Below, piece by piece: positions 25,593 to 32,515 of a DNA stretch of 34,631 bases. Position numbers and translations under genes: made by a program. How positions within the stretch are numbered: position 1 is the stretch's first letter; every line of letters starts with the position of its first letter. A model generated the notes under the pieces. That model saw nothing but the letters and a program-made list of their open reading frames with translations. It was not told the DNA's origin and ran no database searches. The DNA is from SCQX01 sp035720945 (GTDB lineage Bacteria; Pseudomonadota; Gammaproteobacteria; Burkholderiales; Burkholderiaceae_B), in NCBI GenBank assembly GCA_035720945.1, contig DASTNK010000106.1:1-34631 (forward strand), given 5' to 3'.

Positions 25593-26335
25593 CTCTGACA
25601 GCCATCATCATCACCAAGAATGAATCGGCGCATATCGCCGACTGCCTGGATTCCGTGGCGTTCGCCGATGAAATCGTGGTCGTCGACTCCGGCAGCACGG
25701 ACGACACCTGTGACATCGCGCGGCAAAAGGGCGCCCGCGTCGTGACCACCGAGGATTGGCCAGGTTTTGGACCACAGAAGAACCGAGCCCTCGACCTTGC
25801 CACGTGCGACTGGATTCTGTCCGTCGATGCCGACGAACGGGTGACACCGGAATTGGCGCAGTCGATTCAGCGTGAAATGTCCCACCCCCGCGCCGACGGC
25901 TACCTGATCGCGCGCCTGTCGAACTTCTGCGGTCGTTGGATACGGCACAGTGGTTGGTGGCCCGATCGTGTCCTGCGCCTGTTTCGCCGCGAATCGGGGC
26001 GTTTCACCGACGTCGCGGTACATGAAAGTGTGCGTTGCACAGGCACTGTGGCGGTTCTGGAAGGGCACTTCCTGCATTACCCGTATCCGGATCTGGAAAC
26101 ACTGATGACCAAGATCAATCGGTATTCGTCGGACGCGGCGGTCATGATGCACGCGCGTGGCAAGACCGCGGGGGTTGCCTCGGCCGTGGGCCATGGATTC
26201 TGGACGTTCATACGCATCTACGTCATCCGGAAAGGGTTCCTGGACGGCCGGGAGGGATTCGTGCTGGCGGCGGCGGGCGCTGCCGGAAGCTTCTTTCGCT
26301 ACGGCAAACTGATGCTGCTGAGCCGACGGAAATAA
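25589..26335 (+). CDS. waaE: WaaE/KdtX-type family 2 glycosyltransferase
   Basis: The product (248 residues) is a GT-A family 2 glycosyltransferase closely resembling WaaE/KdtX, which adds a beta-1,4-glucose to the first heptose of the LPS core. It opens TAIIITKNESAHIADCL. The nucleotide-binding region VVVDSGSTDDT is followed by WPGFGPQKNRAL and the metal-binding VDADERV, all characteristic of this subgroup. The C-terminal region is amphipathic, consistent with membrane association. It starts in an ATGA with the deacetylase. A 40-bp gap then precedes the second GT4, the only loose junction in this string. The sugar specificity is inferred from the family. Confidence 0.88.
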   Translation: MTLTAIIITKNESAHIADCLDSVAFADEIVVVDSGSTDDTCDIARQKGARVVTTEDWPGFGPQKNRALDLATCDWILSVDADERVTPELAQSIQREMSHPRADGYLIARLSNFCGRWIRHSGWWPDRVLRLFRRESGRFTDVAVHESVRCTGTVAVLEGHFLHYPYPDLETLMTKINRYSSDAAVMMHARGKTAGVASAVGHGFWTFIRIYVIRKGFLDGREGFVLAAAGAAGSFFRYGKLMLLSRRK

Positions 26336-26375
26336 GCGGGACGTCTGTGCATAACGCCACCGTTGGATTCCTCGC

Positions 26376-27533
26376 ATGAAGATTCTTTATACGAACTTTC
26401 ACCAACGCAATGGTGGCGGCCATGTCACCTACGTCGTCAACCTGCTCAAGGCCCTGGCCCCCGAGCATGACCTGACGGTCGCCACCCCCGGATCGAGTCG
26501 CTTGTACCGTTACGCGCGCGAGGTGCCGGGAGTCGAGGTCGTCGATCTGTCGTATTCGTCCCGGCTACCGAGAATGGTTCCCGAGGTGCTGCGTTTGCGC
26601 CGCTTGCTTGGCGATGGTCGCTTCGACGTGGTGCATGTGAACGCGTCGGCCGACCACCGCCATGTCATGCTGGCTTGCCTGGGGCTGCGGCAACGTCCAA
26701 AAATTGTCTGGACCAAGCACAATGATCATCCCGTTCGCAGCCTGGGGCACTGGTTGCGGGCTCACCTGGCGACCGACAGCGTGATCGCAGTCAGCGCGTA
26801 TGTCGAGCGCATAGTACTTCAGTCGCCTTATGCGCGGCTGCCGCTGCGCGTGATTCGGCATGGGGTGGACACGGGGTATTTCTCACCGCCGTCGGCTGCG
26901 CAGAGACGGGCTTGGCGACACAAGACGTTCGGCGCCTTGGCCGACGACGTTTTCACCTTGGGTAGTTCAGGCGGGACGGACGAGGACAAGGGTTGGCTGG
27001 ATCTGGTGGCCGCGGTGGCCAGCCTGCCGTCGCATTGGCGAGACCGGGTGCGGGTGGTCGTTGCCGGCGATCCACCACGAGGATACAGAAAAGATCGCGT
27101 CGAGGAACTCGGGATGGCCGGCCAAGTCGTGTTTCCGGGACTGGTGGACGATGTCCGCCCCATTCTGGGGGCTTGCGACGCGGGGTTCGTCCTGTCGTAT
27201 CGGGAGGCGTTGTCCTACGCGTGCCGTGAGACGTTGTCGCTGGGGCTGCCCACATTGGTGTCGGATGCCGGTGGGCTGCCCGAAAACGTCGAGGACGGCG
27301 TCGATGGCTGGATCGTGCCCGCCAGGGATGTGCCCCGGATTGCCAAGGCGCTGGTGTGGATGCTCGAGAATCCGGCGGAAATCTCCTCGATGGCTCTGGC
27401 CGCGCGCGAGAAGAGTGTGAATGAGTTCAACCTGGATTTGTTCGCGGAGCGTTCGCTCTATGTCTATCGTCAGGCGCTGTCTCGGGCCAAGCCGGCCGAT
27501 GGTGGCAGGGGTTCCGGCGATCAAATAAAATGA
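26376..27533 (+). CDS. Second family 4 glycosyltransferase, probable LPS core
   Basis: This 385-residue GT-B glycosyltransferase belongs to GT4. The N-terminal domain shows NFHQRNGGGHVTYVVNLL and the C-terminal domain an E-x7-E motif in REALSYACRETLSLGLPTLV, followed by SDAGGLPENVEDG. It is only distantly similar to the GT4 at 23650, so it is probably not a recent duplicate. Its stop overlaps the start of the second deacetylase (ATGA, 27530-27533). That makes a second transferase-deacetylase pair, and the simplest reading is that each pair adds and then deacetylates an N-acetylamino sugar. The sugar itself is not known. Confidence 0.88.
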   Translation: MKILYTNFHQRNGGGHVTYVVNLLKALAPEHDLTVATPGSSRLYRYAREVPGVEVVDLSYSSRLPRMVPEVLRLRRLLGDGRFDVVHVNASADHRHVMLACLGLRQRPKIVWTKHNDHPVRSLGHWLRAHLATDSVIAVSAYVERIVLQSPYARLPLRVIRHGVDTGYFSPPSAAQRRAWRHKTFGALADDVFTLGSSGGTDEDKGWLDLVAAVASLPSHWRDRVRVVVAGDPPRGYRKDRVEELGMAGQVVFPGLVDDVRPILGACDAGFVLSYREALSYACRETLSLGLPTLVSDAGGLPENVEDGVDGWIVPARDVPRIAKALVWMLENPAEISSMALAAREKSVNEFNLDLFAERSLYVYRQALSRAKPADGGRGSGDQIK

Positions 27534-28273
27534 CTTCCATGATTCCTATCCTCATGTATCACCAAGTCGGCATTCCGGCGCCACGGGGCACACCCTACAG
27601 GGGGTTGACCGTTCACCCATCGGATTTCCGCCGTCAGATGGTCTGGTTGCGTCGCCTGGGATATCGCGGTCTCTCCATGCGGGATCTGATGCCGCATCTG
27701 CGAGATGGCTCCAATGAGAAAGTCGTGGGCATCACCTTCGACGATGGCTATCGCAATGTGTTTCGTCATGCCATGCCGGTGCTGATGGAACTGGGTTTCA
27801 CAGCCACCAATTACTTCGTTGCGCGACAACTCGATGGTTCGAACGTCTGGGATGCCGAGGATGGCATTCCGGCCTCGCCGTTGATGTCGGCGGTGGAAAT
27901 GCGGGGTTGGCACGAAGCGGGGTTCGAGGTCGGCTCACATACGCTCGACCATGTCCATCTGCCGGCCTTGTCGCCAGAGCTCGCCGACTACCAGATCCGG
28001 CAGTCCAAACTCGAGCTTGAACAACTGCTGGAAGCGGAGGTGACCGCTTTCTGTTACCCCTATGGTGATGAATCGGCGGATGTGCGCGGGATGGCGCGCC
28101 GTGCGGGCTATTCGAATGCCACCACCACCGAGCGCGGCCTGGCCAGACAAACCGATGACGCGTTCGGCCTGCCCCGGGTCGTGGTGTCGCGTTCGACGAA
28201 CATCATTCGGTTTCTGGTGAAATGCACGACGCGCCTCGAAGACCGGCGGCGGACAAATCGGGCCATCGCCTAG
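27530..28273 (+). CDS. Polysaccharide deacetylase (NodB homology), copy 2
   Basis: This 247-residue protein is a second carbohydrate esterase family 4 deacetylase. PILMYHQVG near the N-terminus, ITFDDGYRNV near residue 68 and GSHTLDHVHL (the H-x4-H metal ligands) are all intact, and FCYPYGDES is the conserved arginine/proline-loop region. It lacks a signal peptide. The sequence differs clearly from copy 1: it lacks the histidine-repeat ligand region and the long insert around copy-1 residues 95-135. Distinct substrates are therefore likely. Two in-frame ATGs (27530 and 27539) are possible starts. The gene ends the rightward string and converges on the YdcF-like gene 91 bp away. Confidence 0.9.
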   Translation: MTSMIPILMYHQVGIPAPRGTPYRGLTVHPSDFRRQMVWLRRLGYRGLSMRDLMPHLRDGSNEKVVGITFDDGYRNVFRHAMPVLMELGFTATNYFVARQLDGSNVWDAEDGIPASPLMSAVEMRGWHEAGFEVGSHTLDHVHLPALSPELADYQIRQSKLELEQLLEAEVTAFCYPYGDESADVRGMARRAGYSNATTTERGLARQTDDAFGLPRVVVSRSTNIIRFLVKCTTRLEDRRRTNRAIA

Positions 28274-28342
28274 TGTGCCGTTCGTATCAAGAGGCGCCGC
28301 GCACTGGCGAGTGGAAGGGAGGCAGGCCAGGCACGACACAGT

Positions 28343-28356
28343 TCCGCCGCGGCGGA
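28343..28356. repeat. 14-bp perfect palindrome between convergent genes
   Basis: TCCGCCGCGGCGGA is a perfect palindrome in the 91-bp gap between the converging second deacetylase and the YdcF-like gene. It has no unpaired loop and no T-run on either side, so it is not a standard terminator. In RNA it could form a short GC hairpin. Confidence 0.35.
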
Positions 28357-28364
28357 TCCCGGGT

Positions 28365-29132
28365 TCATACCCAGCCGCGCAGCCAGTACACCAGCAACCC
28401 GACGTATTCCTTGATGATGGATCGGCTGGCATCCAGGGAGCGCATGTCGGGCAGCCAGAATGCGAACCCGGGTTGGCCGGGAACATATATCTGCCGCGGG
28501 GCGGGAGCCGCGATGGCCGAAACCCCCAGTTTGCGGAACACCGCCATCGCCCGGGGCATGTGCAGCGCCGAGGTCACCAGGAGAATCCGCTTGATGTGCA
28601 GGGCTCGTAGCTTGGCCGCCGTGAACGTCCCATTCTGATGAGTGGTGTAACTATGCGTTTCCATGATCAGCGCCAATTCAGGAATGCCCTGTTTTTCCAG
28701 GGCGTGCGCCATGGCCTGTGCTTCGCTGACTTTTCCTTCCAGCGCGGCCCCCGACAAGATGATGGTTGGCGCTCGACCCGCCCGATACAGTAGCGCGGCG
28801 GTATCGATGCGTGGCCAGGCCGTGTCCTTGTCGTAGGGTTCGAACCAGTTCTGGCGATTGTTGGCCGTATTGCCGCCCAGAACGACGATGGCCTGGGCCT
28901 TGGGCAGTTGCGCTGGCAGCATGTGCGGGTACATTTGCTCCAGCCTGCCGCCCGCCCACAGAGAGGAAGCGGGCAAAGACCAGAACACCGCCCACCCGAT
29001 GCCCGCCATGGCGATGATGAAGCCGGTTTTTCTGCGACGAGCGATGAAGCACACCGTTCCAATCACCAGGCACGTGATGCACAGATTCAGCGGGATGATC
29101 AGGGACGTCAGAAAGCTGGAAAAAAGGGCCAT
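28365..29132 (-). CDS. YdcF/ElyC-like membrane protein (DUF218)
   Basis: The 255-residue protein has two N-terminal hydrophobic segments (about residues 5-28 and 34-55) and then a DUF218 domain. The domain is marked by AIVVLGGN and by RILLVTSALHMPRAMAVFRKLG. The best-known membrane member, E. coli ElyC, affects peptidoglycan and undecaprenyl-linked envelope synthesis, but the biochemical activity of the family is not settled. I chose the ATG at 29130-29132 because it begins right before the first membrane segment. The frame is open further upstream, but that part lies over the GT9 gene. It is 8 bp downstream of the GT9 gene, so the two probably form an operon. Confidence 0.87.
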   Translation of the reverse strand: MALFSSFLTSLIIPLNLCITCLVIGTVCFIARRRKTGFIIAMAGIGWAVFWSLPASSLWAGGRLEQMYPHMLPAQLPKAQAIVVLGGNTANNRQNWFEPYDKDTAWPRIDTAALLYRAGRAPTIILSGAALEGKVSEAQAMAHALEKQGIPELALIMETHSYTTHQNGTFTAAKLRALHIKRILLVTSALHMPRAMAVFRKLGVSAIAAPAPRQIYVPGQPGFAFWLPDMRSLDASRSIIKEYVGLLVYWLRGWV

Positions 29133-29140
29133 GCTTGGGT

Positions 29141-30100
29141 TCAGAGGCGTAATAGGGCGTCGGCGGTGCGCTCGACCTCGGCCGGCGAGGGCCACTGGTG
29201 GGCGGCGCCCAGGCAGGTGGCGTGGTCCGACCATGGTCCGGTGCGCTCTTGTTGCGTAACCCCGAACAAGGTCAGTTGCTTCGCGTTGCTGGCTGCGGCC
29301 AGATGCGATACCCCGGAGTCGTTGCAGATCACCAGCGACGCCAACTGCGTGAGTGTAGCAAACGCGCCCAGACTCAGCGCCGGCAGGCATACCGCCGAGG
29401 GTGCGTTGTGGCGGGCTTCCGCCACCTCGGTGGGTGGCGGGCACATGGCCACCGCATACCCCTTGGCTTGCAGTGCCCGCGTCAACGTGTCGAAATGAGG
29501 CCAGACTTTGACGTTGCCATGGTGAAGTCCCGTTGCGGTGGGGGCTATCAGGACAAACCGATTCGCCTCCAGACCGGCCCCGGCCAGGATCGCCAGGGCG
29601 GCTTCACGTTGCTTGCCAGTTGGCTTCAAGCCCAGCTCGGGTCCGGGTTCCGAAGGATGAACAGGCAGATTCCAGCGCTTCAAGGCCTGTGCCGCCACGT
29701 TGTGCCAAGCACGCACTGCGTGCGTCGAGGCTGCGGGTTTGTCTATGGGCCAGCGCAGAATCAGGCTGCGCCCGTCGTCGCGGTAGCCGGCGCTGGGTAT
29801 CCCCGCGAACTTGAACACCATGGCGCTGGACAGGGAGTCGGGCAGCAACAGACCCCGCGCATGCACGTGGCGCGCCTGTTTGCGATGATTGCTGACCGCG
29901 GCGCGGTCTTCGTGCCAGCGGCCTTTCATTTCAATGAAGCCGGCGTGGCCGAATCCGGCCAGCAGATCGCGCGCCCAGGGTTTGGCGCAGACGGTAACGG
30001 GGATGTCCGTGTTGAGCACCGTGCGCAGACTGGGCAGGCTCATGCAAACGTCGCCGATCCAGTTGGGGAGGCGGATATAGATGGCTGATATGATCGGCAT
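29141..30100 (-). CDS. GT9 family ADP-heptose:LPS heptosyltransferase
   Basis: This 319-residue protein is a family 9 glycosyltransferase of the WaaC/WaaF/WaaQ type, which transfers heptose from ADP-heptose to the LPS inner core. The N-terminal IYIRLPNWIGDVCMSLPSL and the C-terminal NDSGVSHLAAASNAKQLTLFG are hallmark motifs, and VKVWPHF is typical of the donor site. WaaF-like features seem best, but the position of the added heptose is uncertain. I favour the ATG at 30098-30100, since the conserved strand starts five residues later and a predicted promoter would start transcription near 30139. An ATG at 30128-30130 would add 10 residues. It is divergent from msbA. Confidence 0.88.
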   Translation of the reverse strand: MPIISAIYIRLPNWIGDVCMSLPSLRTVLNTDIPVTVCAKPWARDLLAGFGHAGFIEMKGRWHEDRAAVSNHRKQARHVHARGLLLPDSLSSAMVFKFAGIPSAGYRDDGRSLILRWPIDKPAASTHAVRAWHNVAAQALKRWNLPVHPSEPGPELGLKPTGKQREAALAILAGAGLEANRFVLIAPTATGLHHGNVKVWPHFDTLTRALQAKGYAVAMCPPPTEVAEARHNAPSAVCLPALSLGAFATLTQLASLVICNDSGVSHLAAASNAKQLTLFGVTQQERTGPWSDHATCLGAAHQWPSPAEVERTADALLRL

Positions 30101-30145
30101 CGTGGAAAGCGCCGCGCTCAGGCGCGGCATGGGTTCAAGCCCGCA

Positions 30146-30175
30146 TTTTTACCCGATTTTCGACAACGGTAAAAT
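30146..30175. promoter_or_regulatory. Symmetric overlapping divergent promoters, GT9 gene and msbA
   Basis: On the plus strand TTTACC (30148-30153), a 16-bp spacer and TAAAAT (30170-30175) form a promoter toward msbA. On the minus strand TTTACC (complement of 30168-30173), a 16-bp spacer and TAAAAA (complement of 30146-30151) form the mirror promoter toward the GT9 gene. Each -35 lies within or beside the other's -10 through the inverted repeat TTTTACC / GGTAAAA. RNA polymerase binding should therefore be mutually exclusive. Confidence 0.5.
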
Positions 30176-30212
30176 AGGCGCTTCCTCAGACTGTATCAAA
30201 GCGAGCGTATTT

Positions 30213-31994
30213 TTGAAGCCATCCCCAGCCTCCGCACCGTCGCATGCAGAGCCGGTCAAGTTCGATATCTGGAAACGGATCTACTCACGGCTCGGCCCAT
30301 ATTGGAAAGCGGTGGTGCTGGCCATGGTTCTGCTCAGCGTTGCCGCGGCCACGCAACCCACGCTCGCCGTCATCATGAAACCGTTGCTCGACGGCGGGTT
30401 TTCGGGTGCCAAGCCGTCATATGTCTGGTCCATTCCACTCGCGGTCGTGGGCCTGATACTCCTGCGCGGTCTCTGCGGCTTCTTCAGCGACTATCTGTTG
30501 GCGTGGGTGGCCAACAAGATGCTGCTGGGCATACGCCGCGAAATGTTCGAGCGCCTGCTGGGGATGCCCGACACCGATTTCAAGCGGGGCGACACGGGCC
30601 GCCTGCTCAATCGTTTCACCATCGATGCCAACAATGTGACCAGCTCCGCCACCGATGTGATCACTGTGTTGGTGCGCGAATCGTTGACCGTGGTCGCCCT
30701 GATTGGCGTATTACTGTACATGTCGTGGCAGCTTACGCTGATCGTGCTGGTGATACTGCCACTGTCTGTCGTCATTTCCCGCATCTTCACACGCAAGCTG
30801 CGTCGCGTGAATCGTGACACGGTCAACATGAATGCGGAACTCACCCGTGTGGTGGGCGATGGCATCAATGGGCAACGAGTAATCAAACTGTTCGACGGCT
30901 ATGAATACGAATCGGGCCGATTCGAATACATCAATGGGCGGCTGCGCCGCTTCGCCATGCGTGCGGCGGTGGCGAACGCGGCCATGTCGCCGCTGGCCCA
31001 GTTCACCATTGCCCTGTCTGTCGCTGTCGTCATCGCCGTCGCGTTGTATCAGGCTAATTCCGGGGTGTTGACAGTCGGCAGCTTCGCGTCGTTCATGGCG
31101 GCATTGGGTCAGATATTCGATCCGGTCAAACGGTTGACCAACATCTCGGGCCGCATGCAGCGCATGCTGGTATCGGCCGAGAGCGTCTTCACCCTCATCG
31201 ACCACGAAACCGAGGCCGATACCGGCAAACTGTCACTCGACCGAGTGTCGGGGCATATCGAGTTTCGTGACCTTGTCCATCGCTTCGAGGATGCGTCGAA
31301 CGACACGCTGTCGAACGTGTCGTTCGTGGTCGAACCCGGCCAGACCGTGGCGTTGGTGGGGCGATCCGGCAGCGGTAAGACAACGCTGGTCAACATGCTC
31401 CCGAGGTTCATCCATCCGTCTTCGGGGCAGGTGTTGATCGATGGCCAGGACATCGACGGATTCACCCTGCGCAGCCTGCGGTCACAACTATCGCTCGTCA
31501 GTCAGGATGTCGTGTTGTTCGATGGCACCATCGGCGATAACGTGAACTATGGTGCGTTGCACGACGCCAGCCAAGACGAAATTCGTGGCGCTCTTGAGGC
31601 GGCGAATCTGCTCGCGTTCGTGGACAGCCTGCCCAATGGGGTGGATACCCTTGTGGGGGAGAACGCCAATCTGCTTTCCGGCGGGCAGCGTCAAAGGCTC
31701 GCTATCGCACGGGCCTTGATCAAGAATGCGCCCATCCTCGTTCTTGACGAGGCGACGTCGGCGTTGGACAACGAATCCGAACGCCAAGTCCAGGCGTCAC
31801 TCGAGCGTCTCATGGCTGGGCGTACCACCCTGGTCATCGCGCATCGCCTCACCACCGTGCAGAAGGCGGACCGGATCGTGGTGCTCGATGAAGGTAGAAT
31901 CGTCGAACACGGTCGCCACGACGAATTGCTGGCGCTCGACGGTTTGTACGCGTCGCTCTATCGCATGCAGTTTCGGGACGTCGTGGGCGCGTGA
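30213..31994 (+). CDS. msbA: Lipid A export ATP-binding/permease MsbA
   Basis: MsbA is a homodimeric ABC exporter that flips lipid A-core across the inner membrane. The transmembrane domain occupies about the first 320 residues with six hydrophobic segments. The nucleotide-binding domain has Walker A GRSGSGKTT (383-391), signature LSGGQRQR (about 488-495) and Walker B LVLDEATSALD with D512 and E513. I propose TTG 30213 as start: it gives 593 residues, near the usual 580 or so, and lies about 30 nt after the predicted transcription start. ATGs at 30081 and 30129 lie upstream of that promoter, and the first would overlap the divergent GT9 gene. The start remains uncertain. Confidence 0.93.
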   Translation: MKPSPASAPSHAEPVKFDIWKRIYSRLGPYWKAVVLAMVLLSVAAATQPTLAVIMKPLLDGGFSGAKPSYVWSIPLAVVGLILLRGLCGFFSDYLLAWVANKMLLGIRREMFERLLGMPDTDFKRGDTGRLLNRFTIDANNVTSSATDVITVLVRESLTVVALIGVLLYMSWQLTLIVLVILPLSVVISRIFTRKLRRVNRDTVNMNAELTRVVGDGINGQRVIKLFDGYEYESGRFEYINGRLRRFAMRAAVANAAMSPLAQFTIALSVAVVIAVALYQANSGVLTVGSFASFMAALGQIFDPVKRLTNISGRMQRMLVSAESVFTLIDHETEADTGKLSLDRVSGHIEFRDLVHRFEDASNDTLSNVSFVVEPGQTVALVGRSGSGKTTLVNMLPRFIHPSSGQVLIDGQDIDGFTLRSLRSQLSLVSQDVVLFDGTIGDNVNYGALHDASQDEIRGALEAANLLAFVDSLPNGVDTLVGENANLLSGGQRQRLAIARALIKNAPILVLDEATSALDNESERQVQASLERLMAGRTTLVIAHRLTTVQKADRIVVLDEGRIVEHGRHDELLALDGLYASLYRMQFRDVVGA

Positions 31995-32055
31995 CGCCTG
32001 TCGCGCCTTGCCCACGCGTCTGGACAAACATTTTCACGAAAGGAACGGGATCACC

Positions 32056-32469
32056 ATGAGAAAACCGCTGTTGTGCCTGGGGGTCGTGGTGTTGGCCGGT
32101 TGTGCCGCGCCGCACGGCCTGACGCGTTACGTGGATCTGCATAGTGAAGATCACCTGCGCGCGCAGCGGCACATCCTGATGGATTTTCCCAAGATCCAGA
32201 TGGCCCTGTTCGAACACCAGCGAGCTTGCGGTTCGGCGCCCGTGTTCACCCGATCATCGAAGGACCCCAGTTATGCCATGATCACGCAAAAACTGAGCCC
32301 GGGCGCCGACTGGAAAAACACCATAGAGGTGGACCTTGCCTTGTTGGGCGATCTCACCGTCCAGGCCAAGGCCTATACCTACCATGCTGGCTTGGAGGCG
32401 CAGATCGATCAGGTGTTCAACGCCATTGCGAAGCCCAAAGTGTGCGCCGAACGGAAAAAAGCCGGATAG
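32056..32469 (+). CDS. Small predicted lipoprotein of unknown function
   Basis: The product (137 residues) is not one I recognise. The first 16 residues form a lipoprotein signal: a basic start (MRK), a hydrophobic core and the lipobox LAGC with C16 as the lipidated residue. The mature part has two further cysteines (in RACGS and PKVC) that could form a disulfide in the periplasm. The middle is polar with alternating hydrophobic stretches. GAAAGGAACGGG before ATG 32056 is a strong Shine-Dalgarno region. The gene is 61 bp after msbA and in the same direction, so an envelope role is possible but only by association. Confidence 0.75.
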   Translation: MRKPLLCLGVVVLAGCAAPHGLTRYVDLHSEDHLRAQRHILMDFPKIQMALFEHQRACGSAPVFTRSSKDPSYAMITQKLSPGADWKNTIEVDLALLGDLTVQAKAYTYHAGLEAQIDQVFNAIAKPKVCAERKKAG

Positions 32470-32515
32470 CCACGCCATTCGAGTATTCGAGTTCGGATGC
32501 CAGGGTAGGCCGGGC

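Noticed and set aside
29133..29444. N-terminal extension of the YdcF-like gene
   Set aside because: The added 104 residues are encoded over the GT9 gene in another frame and look like noise. The membrane segment begins right after ATG 29130-29132.
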